The notes beneath the pieces are model-generated. The model ran no database searches. It was not told the origin of the DNA and saw only the letters and a list, made by a program, of their open reading frames with translations. Below are positions 1 to 6,931 of a stretch of 21,265 nucleotides of DNA, piece after piece. This DNA is from Stenotrophomonas sp. (lineage in GTDB: Bacteria; Pseudomonadota; Gammaproteobacteria; Xanthomonadales; Xanthomonadaceae): contig DMZT01000341.1 in NCBI GenBank assembly GCA_003484865.1, positions 1 to 21,265 of the forward strand, written 5' to 3'. A program made the translations under genes and the position numbers. Position 1 is the stretch's first letter; each line of letters begins with the position of its first letter.

Positions 1-1
1 T

Positions 2-1306
2 GGGCACCCGCAATGAGCTGCAGATCAGCCACGCCATCGGCATCCGGAACGGACGCGGCAGGTCCGGCTGGGTGCGGCGCAGGATCAGTACGCCCGCGCA
101 GACCGCCGCGAACGCGATCAGCGTGCCCATCGAGGTCAGTTCACCGAGGACATCGAGCGGGAACACCGCCGCCAGCAGCGCGATGCCGATGCCGGTGATC
201 ACGGTGTTGATGTGGGGGGTGCGGTACTTGGGATGGATCTTGGTGAACAGCGGCGGCAGCAGCCCATCGCGGCCCATGATCATGAAGATGCGCGGCTGCG
301 CGATCACCATCACCAGCACCACCGAGGACAGCCCGATCAGCGCGCCGATTTCCACGACCACGCGCAGCCAGCCCAGCTGCGGATGCGCCGCCACGGCGGT
401 CACCACCGGCTCATCGGTCCCCAGCAGCTGGTACGGCACCAGTCCGGTCATCACCGCGGCCATGGCGATGTACAGCACGGTGCAGATCACCAGCGAGAGC
501 ATCATGCCGATCGGCATGTCGCGCTGCGGCTTGTGCGATTCCTGCGCGGCCACCGAGACCGCCTCGAAACCGATGTAGGCGAAGAACACCATCGCCGCAC
601 CGCGCAGCACGCCATCGAAGCCGTACTTGCCCGGGCCTTCGTTCTCCGGAATGAACGGGGTCCAGTTGGCCGGATCCACGTACTTCCAACCCACCACGAT
701 CACCAGCAGGATCAGCGCGGTCTTGAGTACCACCATCGCCATGTTCATGGCCGAGGATTTGCTGATACCCACGTAGCACAGCCAGGTCAGCAGCAGTACC
801 AGCACGGCGGCCGGGATGTTGGCGATGGCGCCGGTCGGGCGCAGCTGGCCATCCAGTGGCGCGCTGACCAGCGCGGCCGGGAGATGGATGTCGAAATGGC
901 TGAGCAGACTCAGGAAATAGCCGGTCCAGCTGACCGCTACGGCGGAGGCGGAGACGCCGTACTCGAGCACCAGCATCCAGCCGATGAACCAGGCCGAGAG
1001 CTCGCCGAAGGTGGCATAGGTATAGGTGTAGGCACTGCCGGAGACCGGCACCATCGCCGCGAATTCGGCGTAGGCCATCGCGCAGAACGCGCAGCAGATC
1101 GCGGCCAGCACGAACGACAGCATGATCGCCGGGCCGGCGTGGTTGGCCGCGGCCTGGCCGGTGATCACGAAGATGCCGCCGCCGATCACCGCACCGATGC
1201 CCAGCGCGGTCAGGCCCCAGGGGCCGAGGGTACGGCGCAGGCTCAGGCCGTTGGCGTCTTCATGGGCGGCGTGCGGATGCTTGGTGGCCCACAGTTGCTT
1301 GAACAT
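2..1306 (-). CDS. APC-family amino acid permease, downstream tandem copy, C-terminus beyond window
   Basis: An inner-membrane secondary transporter of the APC superfamily, CAT-like branch, likely importing an amino acid; the substrate cannot be read from sequence. About 435 residues are visible, and the family usually has 470-500, so the last membrane segments lie outside the window. The N-terminus carries the family's first-helix glycine-rich motif (GIGAVIGGGIF, about residues 38-48), followed by further hydrophobic helices and the conserved FAYIGFEAVS stretch near the middle. The start ATG at 1304-1306 has a purine-rich GAGAAG about 12 nt upstream. It lies 69 nt downstream of a second permease on the same strand and aligns with it over its whole visible length, so the two are tandem paralogues. 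The space between them holds a GC-rich hairpin, so expression may be partly separate. Confidence 0.93.
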   Translation of the reverse strand, partial: MFKQLWATKHPHAAHEDANGLSLRRTLGPWGLTALGIGAVIGGGIFVITGQAAANHAGPAIMLSFVLAAICCAFCAMAYAEFAAMVPVSGSAYTYTYATFGELSAWFIGWMLVLEYGVSASAVAVSWTGYFLSLLSHFDIHLPAALVSAPLDGQLRPTGAIANIPAAVLVLLLTWLCYVGISKSSAMNMAMVVLKTALILLVIVVGWKYVDPANWTPFIPENEGPGKYGFDGVLRGAAMVFFAYIGFEAVSVAAQESHKPQRDMPIGMMLSLVICTVLYIAMAAVMTGLVPYQLLGTDEPVVTAVAAHPQLGWLRVVVEIGALIGLSSVVLVMVIAQPRIFMIMGRDGLLPPLFTKIHPKYRTPHINTVITGIGIALLAAVFPLDVLGELTSMGTLIAFAAVCAGVLILRRTQPDLPRPFRMPMAWLICSSLRVP

Positions 1307-1344
1307 GGTTTGATTTTTCTTCTCAGGCGCGACGTATCAAACGA

Positions 1345-1369
1345 CCGGGCCGGCACTGGGCCGGCCCGG
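1345..1369 (-). terminator. GC-rich hairpin between the two permease genes
   Basis: A perfect 9-bp inverted repeat (CCGGGCCGG at 1345-1353 and CCGGCCCGG at 1361-1369) with a 7-nt loop. It starts 6 nt beyond the stop codon of the upstream permease, reading the minus strand. Only a weak T-rich stretch (TCGTTTGATA) follows, so it may be an attenuating or mRNA-stabilising hairpin and not a full terminator. Confidence 0.5.
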
Positions 1370-1375
1370 CAGCAC

Positions 1376-2854
1376 TCAGGCGTTCTTCTTGTTCAGCTTG
1401 CTGTGGCGGATGCCGTAGCCGAAGTAGATCAGGGTTCCCAGCAAGGTCCAGCCAACAAACAGGTGCCAATGCTCACGGAATGCCATGCCGAACAGCGTCA
1501 GGCATGCCAGCGCTCCCAGCGGGCAGATCAACCAGACAGCCGGCACGCGGAAGGGCCGCTCCAGTTCCGGGCGGGTATAGCGCAGTACCAGCACGCCCAC
1601 GCAGACGGTGGCGAACGCGAGCAGCGTACCCATCGACACGAGTTCACCGAGGACATTGAGGGGCATCAGGCCGGCCAGCGCCGCTGCGATGACACCGACA
1701 ATGATGGTGGCCACATACGGGGTCTTGAACCGGGCATGCACCTTGCCGAACAGCCTGGGCAGCAGCCCGTCGCGCGAAATCGTGTAGGCGATGCGGGTCT
1801 GGCCCATCATCATCACCAGCACCACGGAGGACAGGCCCGCGATGGCGCCCACTTCGACGAAGGTCTTCAGCCACGACAGCTGGGGATGGGCTTCCAGAGC
1901 GGTCACCACCGGCTTGGCGGTACCGAGCTGGGTGTAGGGCACCAAGCCAGTGAGTACAAGGCAGACGATCACGTAGATGATGGTGCAGATGGCCAGCGAA
2001 CCGAGCAGGCCGATCGGCATGTTGCGCTGTGGATCCTTGGTTTCACCCGCGGCGGTGGACACCGCATCGAACCCGATGAACGCGAAGAAGACGATGGAAC
2101 CCGCCCGAAGGACGCCGCTCCAGCCGAATTCACCGAACGTGCCCGTGTTTTCCGGAACGAACGGGGTCCAGTTGGCGGGATCGATGTACGCCACGCCGAC
2201 GCCGATGAACAGGCAGATCACCGCGACCTTGATCGCGACGATGATTGCGTTGATGAACGTGGACTGGGTGATGCCGACGTAGAGCAGGCCGGTGACGGCC
2301 GCCACGATCAGAACGGCGGGGAGGTTGAACAGCTTGCCCGAGGAGACGAATTGCCCTGCCTCCCAAGCCACAGGAGCCGACGCCAACGCGTCCGGGAAGG
2401 GCAGGTGCAGGGTCGTTGTGATGAAGCTTATCAAGTATGCCGACCAGGCCACCGCGACAGATGCCGAAGCGAACAGATACTCCAGTACCAGGCACCAGCC
2501 GATGAACCAGGCCATGCCTTCGCCCAACGTGGCGTAGGAGTAGGAGTAGGCGCTCCCGGAGACCGGCATCATTGCCGCGAACTCCGCATAGCACAGACCG
2601 GCAAGGGCACAAGCGAGTCCGGCCGCAATGAAGGACAGGGTGACAGCTGGGCCGGCATGGAAGGCGGCCGCTTGGCCGGTCATGACGAAGATACCCGCAC
2701 CGATCACCGCGCCAATACCCAGCAGGATCAGGTGTTTCGCTGTGAGGGTCCGCCTCAGTGTGGGCTCGCCGTCCAGGCTGCCTTCGATGGGCTCGCCGGC
2801 ATCGACGTGCGGTGCCGGTGCGACCGGTTTGACCCTCAACAGAGACTTCAGCAT
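1376..2854 (-). CDS. APC-family amino acid permease, upstream tandem copy
   Basis: A complete 492-residue inner-membrane amino acid transporter of the APC superfamily (CAT-like). The glycine-rich first helix (GIGAVIGAGIF, about residues 46-56), the FAFIGFDAVSTAAGE stretch in the middle, and about a dozen hydrophobic segments ending in a short lysine-rich cytoplasmic tail (KLNKKNA) match a full-length member. The start at 2854 is preferred over a longer open frame because AGGGAAG lies 6 nt upstream of it and the cytoplasmic N-terminus then has a normal length. It is a paralogue of the next gene downstream; the N-terminal cytoplasmic arm is about 15 residues longer here. Cationic or branched-chain amino acids are possible substrates, but the sequence does not decide. 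Confidence 0.94.
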   Translation of the reverse strand: MLKSLLRVKPVAPAPHVDAGEPIEGSLDGEPTLRRTLTAKHLILLGIGAVIGAGIFVMTGQAAAFHAGPAVTLSFIAAGLACALAGLCYAEFAAMMPVSGSAYSYSYATLGEGMAWFIGWCLVLEYLFASASVAVAWSAYLISFITTTLHLPFPDALASAPVAWEAGQFVSSGKLFNLPAVLIVAAVTGLLYVGITQSTFINAIIVAIKVAVICLFIGVGVAYIDPANWTPFVPENTGTFGEFGWSGVLRAGSIVFFAFIGFDAVSTAAGETKDPQRNMPIGLLGSLAICTIIYVIVCLVLTGLVPYTQLGTAKPVVTALEAHPQLSWLKTFVEVGAIAGLSSVVLVMMMGQTRIAYTISRDGLLPRLFGKVHARFKTPYVATIIVGVIAAALAGLMPLNVLGELVSMGTLLAFATVCVGVLVLRYTRPELERPFRVPAVWLICPLGALACLTLFGMAFREHWHLFVGWTLLGTLIYFGYGIRHSKLNKKNA

Positions 2855-3039
2855 GCAGTGCTTCCCTAAATGAACAAAGGTGAGGCGCGCGGTACATTGC
2901 CGCACGCCCTGATGGCGACTGGGCGCCCCAGCGGTGCGGGGCCCGCTGTACCTTAGCCAAAGCTGAAGCCGCTGTACAAGCACAATTGCAGCATGGCCGA
3001 GCGATAATCGGCCAAATCCGCACGATGCCTGCGCCTGCC
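2855..3039. promoter_or_regulatory. Divergent intergenic region, permease/NUDIX
   Basis: This 185-nt stretch separates the permease (minus) from the NUDIX gene (plus) and must carry promoters for both. It holds a 7-bp perfect inverted repeat (TGGCCGA at 2994-3000, TCGGCCA at 3008-3014, 7-nt spacer), 25 nt upstream of the NUDIX start. That could be an operator or a small leader hairpin. I see no convincing -35/-10 pair. Confidence 0.3.
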
Positions 3040-3624
3040 ATGTCGCTGAACCCCGAATCCGTTGCCATTCCTGACGCCGCCCTGCGCAGTCAGCTTGATG
3101 CTTACGCTCGCCGGCACCCCGAGCACGCGGCATTGGCTGACGAATTCAGCACATTGCTGGATGATCCTGAAAACCCGTTCCTGCGCGAGCGCCTGGCCGG
3201 GCACTTCACCGGCAGCGCGTGGCTGGTGAGCACCGACGGGCAGCGCGTGCTGCTGACCCACCACCGCAAACTGGATCGCTGGCTGCAGTTGGGCGGCCAC
3301 GCCGATGGCGAGCGCGATCTGGCCCAGGTGGCGCTGAAGGAGGCCGAGGAGGAATCCGGGCTGACCGCGCTGGTGCTGGAGGACGGCAAGTTGTTCGACA
3401 TCGACAAGCACTGGATTCCCGAACGCAAGGACGTCCCGGGGCATTGGCACTACGACGCCCGCTACGTCGTGCGGGCGCTGGGCAGTGAGCAGTTCGCGAT
3501 CAGCGAGGAATCGCTGGCGTTGGCCTGGCGCGAGATCCGTGACGTGGCCAACGCGGCGATCGAGACCCCCGATGGGGATGACTCCCTCCCGCGCATGGCC
3601 AAGCGCTGGCTGGCGCGGCGATAG
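3040..3624 (+). CDS. NUDIX hydrolase
   Basis: A 194-residue cytosolic NUDIX-fold hydrolase that would cleave a nucleoside diphosphate linked to another moiety; the substrate is unknown. The NUDIX box is at about residues 85-107: it begins GGHADGERD and ends KEAEEESGL. The metal-binding EAEEE core is present, while the usual arginine of REUxEE is a lysine and the first conserved glutamate position of the box holds arginine by my alignment. About 60 residues precede the fold, and a WHYDARYVVRA strand follows it. Start choice is uncertain: ATG at 3025 is in frame and gives five more residues, and neither has a clear Shine-Dalgarno sequence. The gene stands alone, convergent with serA and divergent from the permease. 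Confidence 0.88.
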   Translation: MSLNPESVAIPDAALRSQLDAYARRHPEHAALADEFSTLLDDPENPFLRERLAGHFTGSAWLVSTDGQRVLLTHHRKLDRWLQLGGHADGERDLAQVALKEAEEESGLTALVLEDGKLFDIDKHWIPERKDVPGHWHYDARYVVRALGSEQFAISEESLALAWREIRDVANAAIETPDGDDSLPRMAKRWLARR

Positions 3625-3630
3625 CGCATT

Positions 3631-3667
3631 CGCGCCGTTGGCGCGCCCCCCTTGACTCAAGGGGGGC
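3631..3667. terminator. Two adjacent hairpins between NUDIX gene and serA
   Basis: Two perfect inverted repeats sit end to end 7 nt after the NUDIX stop. The first is CGCGCC-GTT-GGCGCG (3631-3645). The second is a 10-bp stem GCCCCCCTTG (3645-3654) and CAAGGGGGGC (3658-3667) with a 3-nt loop. They lie between convergent genes, so a two-way transcription end is likely. No T-run follows on either strand, so a role as an mRNA-end stabiliser or a dispersed repeat unit is also possible. Confidence 0.6.
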
Positions 3668-3737
3668 TCCACACCAGATGTATGGCGCCGTGGATCCGCA
3701 CCATCAACTGATGACGCACGTTGTCAGCGAAGCTGAA

Positions 3738-4979
3738 TCAGTACAGCACGCGGGTGCGCAACGTGCCGGGGATGGCCGCCAGTTCGTCGCGCACCGCGCC
3801 GGCCTGGGCTTCGCTGGCGGTGATGTCGATCACCACGTAGCCGACCTTGGGGTCGGTACGCAGGAACTGGCCGTCGATGTTGACGTTGTGGCGCGAGAAG
3901 ATCTCGTTGACCTTGGAGAGCACGCCCGGCACGTTCTGGTGGATGTGCAGCAGGCGCAGGCTCTCGGCGTGCTCGGGCAGGGTCACTTCCGGGAAGTTGA
4001 CCGCCGACAGGGTGCTGCCGTTGTCGCTGTAGCGCACCAGTTTGGCCGCCACTTCCACGCCGATGTTGTCCTGCGCTTCCAGCGTGCTGCCGCCCACGTG
4101 GGGGGTCAGGATCACGTTGTCGTGGGCGGTGAGCGGGGAGACGAACGCATCGCCGTTGCCCTTGGGCTCGACCGGGAACACGTCCAGCGCCGCACCGCCC
4201 AGGTGGCCCGAGCGCAGCGCTGCATCCAGCGCGTCGATGTCGACCACGGTGCCGCGCGCGGCGTTGATCAGGTGCGCGCCGGGGCGCATCCGGGCCAGTT
4301 CATCGGCGCCGATCATCCATTGGGTGGCGGGTGTCTCGGGCACATGCACGGTGACGATGTCCGCACGTGCAAGCAGGTCGTCCAGGCTGATCGCCGCACG
4401 GGCATTGCCCAGCGACAGCTTGGTTTCCACGTCGTGGAAGATCACCTGCATGCCCATCGCCTCGGCCATCACGCCGACCTGGGTGCCGATGTGGCCATAC
4501 CCGATGATGCCCAACGTCTTGCCGCGCACCTCATGGCTGCCGGCGGCCGACTTGGACCAGCCGCCGCGATGGCATTCGGCGTTCTTCTGCGGGATGCCGC
4601 GGGTCAGCATGATCGCCTCGGCGATCACCAGCTCGGCCACGCTGCGGGTATTGGAGTAGGGCGCGTTGAACACCGGGATGCCGGCCAGTTCCGCTGCCTC
4701 CAGGTCCACCTGGTTGGTGCCGATGCAGAAGCAGCCGACCGCCATCAGGCGCTTGGCGTTGGCCAGCACGTCCGCGCTGAGCTGCGTGCGCGAGCGGATG
4801 CCCACGATATGCGCCTCTGCGATGCGCGCCTTCAGTTCATCTTCCGGCAGCGCCTTGCTGTGCAGTTCGATCTGCGAATAGCCGGCCGCGGTGAACACGT
4901 CGATCGCGGTCTGGCTGACCCCCTCGAGCAACAGTACGCGGATATCCTGCTTCGGGAACGAGGTCTTTTTCGGCGACAT
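3738..4979 (-). CDS. serA: D-3-phosphoglycerate dehydrogenase
   Basis: Catalyses the first step of serine synthesis, NAD-dependent oxidation of 3-phosphoglycerate to 3-phosphohydroxypyruvate, in the cytosol. The protein has 413 residues, close to E. coli SerA (410). It shows the split substrate-binding domain, a Rossmann NAD site (GYGHIG, residues 160-165), the D-2-hydroxyacid dehydrogenase catalytic trio (Arg242 in NAARGTVVD, Glu271, His294 in TPHVGGST) and a C-terminal ACT domain (about 340-413) of the serine-sensing type. ATG 4979 gives the usual N-terminus (MSPKKTSF); an upstream extension to 5015 is less likely. No strong Shine-Dalgarno sequence is visible. It is divergent from a D-2-hydroxyglutarate dehydrogenase gene. 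SerA homologues also reduce 2-oxoglutarate to D-2-hydroxyglutarate, which gives this arrangement a biochemical logic. Confidence 0.96.
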   Translation of the reverse strand: MSPKKTSFPKQDIRVLLLEGVSQTAIDVFTAAGYSQIELHSKALPEDELKARIAEAHIVGIRSRTQLSADVLANAKRLMAVGCFCIGTNQVDLEAAELAGIPVFNAPYSNTRSVAELVIAEAIMLTRGIPQKNAECHRGGWSKSAAGSHEVRGKTLGIIGYGHIGTQVGVMAEAMGMQVIFHDVETKLSLGNARAAISLDDLLARADIVTVHVPETPATQWMIGADELARMRPGAHLINAARGTVVDIDALDAALRSGHLGGAALDVFPVEPKGNGDAFVSPLTAHDNVILTPHVGGSTLEAQDNIGVEVAAKLVRYSDNGSTLSAVNFPEVTLPEHAESLRLLHIHQNVPGVLSKVNEIFSRHNVNIDGQFLRTDPKVGYVVIDITASEAQAGAVRDELAAIPGTLRTRVLY

Positions 4980-5184
4980 GGGCGGCGTGCGACGTGTGGC
5001 GGCGGGAGCCCTCAACTATGCCAGAAGCCGGCCGCGATGGTGCGGTGCGCCAATCGATGTTCAAACGGTTTCAGATGCACCTATTTGGGCGAGGCCGACG
5101 CGCCGCGAGAACAGCGCCCGCTACTGGACGCGGCCCGGAGGGGCTGGCAGGCTTGCGGGCTCCCCCGGCACCACCAGACGCCCC
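4980..5184. promoter_or_regulatory. Divergent intergenic region, serA/D-2-hydroxyglutarate dehydrogenase
   Basis: A 205-nt region between divergent starts, so both promoters should lie here. The most AT-rich part is around 5055-5090, the likeliest place for promoter elements, but I find only poor matches to -35 and -10 boxes. No convincing operator repeat was seen. Open frames across it have no family resemblance. Confidence 0.35.
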
Positions 5185-6573
5185 ATGACCGATCCGCGCC
5201 TCGATTCGCTATTGCTCGCTTGCCCCGGGCTGCGCCTGAAGACCGATCCAGCCGATCTGGAGCACTACGGCCGCGATTGGACCCGGCGCTGGACCCCGGC
5301 ACCGTTGGCGATCGCCTTGCCGGGCACGGTGGAGGAGGTGCAGGCGATCCTGCGCTGGGCGAGCGCCCAGGGCGTGGCCGTGGTGCCCTCCGGTGGCCGC
5401 ACCGGCCTCTCCGGTGGCGCGGTGGCAGCGCACGGCGAGCTGGTGCTCAGCCTGGAGCGGATGAACAAGCCGCTGGCCTTCGATGCGGTCGACCGCACGC
5501 TGACCGTCCAGGCGGGCATGGCGCTTGAGGCGGTGCACAACGCGGCGCTCGAGCATGGCCTGATCTACCCGGTGGATTTCGCCGCGCGTGGTTCGTGCTC
5601 GATCGGCGGCAACATCGCCACCAATGCCGGTGGCATCCGCGTGATCCGCTACGGCAATACCCGCGAGTGGATCGCCGGCCTGAAGGTGGTGACGATGGCC
5701 GGTGAGCTGGTCGAGCTCAACAAGGGCCTGATCAAGAATTCCAGCGGCTATGACTTCCGCCAGCTGCTGATCGGCTCGGAAGGCACGCTCGGCGTAATCG
5801 TCGAAGCCACCTTGAAGCTCACCGATCCGCCGCCGGCCAGCAACGTGATGCTGCTGGCGCTGCCCTCGTTCGAGGTGTTGATGCAGGTATTCGCCGCCTT
5901 CCGCGAGCGGCTGCAGCTGCAGGCCTTCGAATTCTTCACCGACCGGGCGCTCGAGCACGTGCTGGCGCATGGCGCGCAGGCACCGTTCGACGAGGTCCAT
6001 CCGTATTACGTGGTGACCGAATTCGCGGCCGGCGACGAGGCGCAGGAAGCCGCCGCGATGGCTGCCTTCGAAGACTGCATGGAGCACGGCTGGGTCAGCG
6101 ATGGCGTGGTCAGCCAGAGCGATGCCCAGGCCGCGCAGCTGTGGCGCCTGCGCGAGGGCATCACCGAAGCGGTGGCGCGCTACAAGCCCTACAAGAACGA
6201 TGTCTCGGTGCGGATTTCGGCGATGCCGGCCTTCCTCGCAGAAACCCAGGCGCTGATCGGGCAGGCGTACCCGCAGTTCGAAGTGGTCTGGTTCGGCCAT
6301 ATCGGCGACGGCAACCTGCATATCAACGTGCTCAAGCCGGACGAGACCGCCGACGCCGAGTTCCTGACCCAGTGCGAGCACGTCACCAAGCTGCTGGCCG
6401 GTGTGCTGGCCCGCTTTGACGGCAGCATCTCGGCTGAACACGGAATCGGCCTGGTCAAGAAGGGCTATCTGGACAGCACGCGCAGCGCGCCGGAAATCGC
6501 CCTGATGAAGGCGGTCAAACGTGCGTTTGATCCCCAAGCGCTGCTGAATCCCGGCAAGGTCTTTGACCTCTGA
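5185..6573 (+). CDS. FAD-linked D-2-hydroxyglutarate dehydrogenase (D-2-hydroxyacid dehydrogenase family)
   Basis: A 462-residue flavoenzyme of the FAD-binding type 4 / GlcD-like family, expected to oxidise D-2-hydroxyglutarate to 2-oxoglutarate and pass electrons to an electron-transfer flavoprotein or quinone. The PCMH-type FAD domain covers about residues 37-215, with the FAD-contacting PSGGRTGLSGGAV, SIGGNIATNAGG and KNSSGYDFRQLLIGSEG segments. The FAD-oxidase C-terminal domain carries the metal-site histidines in GHIGDGNLH (His372, His379) and Glu418-His419 in AEHGIG. D-lactate or glycolate oxidases (Dld, GlcD) share the fold; the length and the neighbouring serA favour D-2-hydroxyglutarate. 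ATG 5185 is the start that fits the family N-terminus, though no good Shine-Dalgarno sequence precedes it. A longer frame reading through from 4891 is open but overlaps serA and is not convincing. Confidence 0.9.
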   Translation: MTDPRLDSLLLACPGLRLKTDPADLEHYGRDWTRRWTPAPLAIALPGTVEEVQAILRWASAQGVAVVPSGGRTGLSGGAVAAHGELVLSLERMNKPLAFDAVDRTLTVQAGMALEAVHNAALEHGLIYPVDFAARGSCSIGGNIATNAGGIRVIRYGNTREWIAGLKVVTMAGELVELNKGLIKNSSGYDFRQLLIGSEGTLGVIVEATLKLTDPPPASNVMLLALPSFEVLMQVFAAFRERLQLQAFEFFTDRALEHVLAHGAQAPFDEVHPYYVVTEFAAGDEAQEAAAMAAFEDCMEHGWVSDGVVSQSDAQAAQLWRLREGITEAVARYKPYKNDVSVRISAMPAFLAETQALIGQAYPQFEVVWFGHIGDGNLHINVLKPDETADAEFLTQCEHVTKLLAGVLARFDGSISAEHGIGLVKKGYLDSTRSAPEIALMKAVKRAFDPQALLNPGKVFDL

Positions 6574-6634
6574 GACAAGACAGGATTTCACGCAGCCTAT
6601 ACGCTCTGTGTTTTCCACCGCGAACGACACTCCG

Positions 6635-6931
6635 ATGATGCGTCCGATCCTGCTTGTTGCCGTGCTCGCCCTGCCGTTGTCGGCGATGGCCTCCAGTTTT
6701 GCCGGCAGCTCTGCCGGCTCCGCGTCCGGTGCGTCCTCGGCCGGTTCGTCCAGCTCGGGCGATGACAAGATCGTGCTTGATGCGCGCGATGATGCTGCCG
6801 CCTTCGTGGCCAGCGACGGTGCGATCCGTGGCGCCCGTCTGGAAGCGGCGCTGCTGCACCTGCGCGAGCAGGGTGTCGCGCAGCAGCAGGCCACTGACAT
6901 GGCGCTGGCCAGGACCCTGCTGGCCCGCTGA
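6635..6931 (+). CDS. Small exported DUF2388 family protein
   Basis: A 98-residue protein with an N-terminal signal peptide (hydrophobic core at residues 4-15, likely cleavage after AMA at 19), a low-complexity Ser/Gly/Ala linker (20-42), and a conserved-looking C-terminal part beginning DDKIVLDARDDAAAFVAS, followed by an IRGARLEAAL helix. This pattern matches the DUF2388 (TIGR02448) family known mainly from Pseudomonas and Xanthomonadaceae, which has no established function. It would act in the periplasm or outside. The start could be either ATG of a tandem pair (6635 or 6638); a longer frame from 6563 overlaps the previous gene and would hide the signal peptide. Its TGA overlaps the next gene's ATG (TGATG), so the two are probably translated together. 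Confidence 0.85.
   Translation: MMRPILLVAVLALPLSAMASSFAGSSAGSASGASSAGSSSSGDDKIVLDARDDAAAFVASDGAIRGARLEAALLHLREQGVAQQQATDMALARTLLAR

Noticed and set aside
212..2869. Very long plus-strand open frame (885 codons) opposite the two permeases
   Set aside because: The translation is a His/Gln/Gly/Arg-rich mix with no domain, as expected for the antisense of GC-rich membrane-protein genes. The minus strand holds two clear transporters.
2953..3672. 239-codon minus-strand frame over the NUDIX gene
   Set aside because: The plus strand has a recognisable NUDIX box; the opposite frame has no motif.
4891..5184. N-terminal extension of the flavoenzyme to 4891
   Set aside because: It would overlap serA in antisense and adds a segment unlike the family; ATG 5185 gives the normal length.
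3678..5528. 616-codon plus-strand frame across serA
   Set aside because: His/Gln/Ala-rich antisense shadow of serA; no family resemblance.
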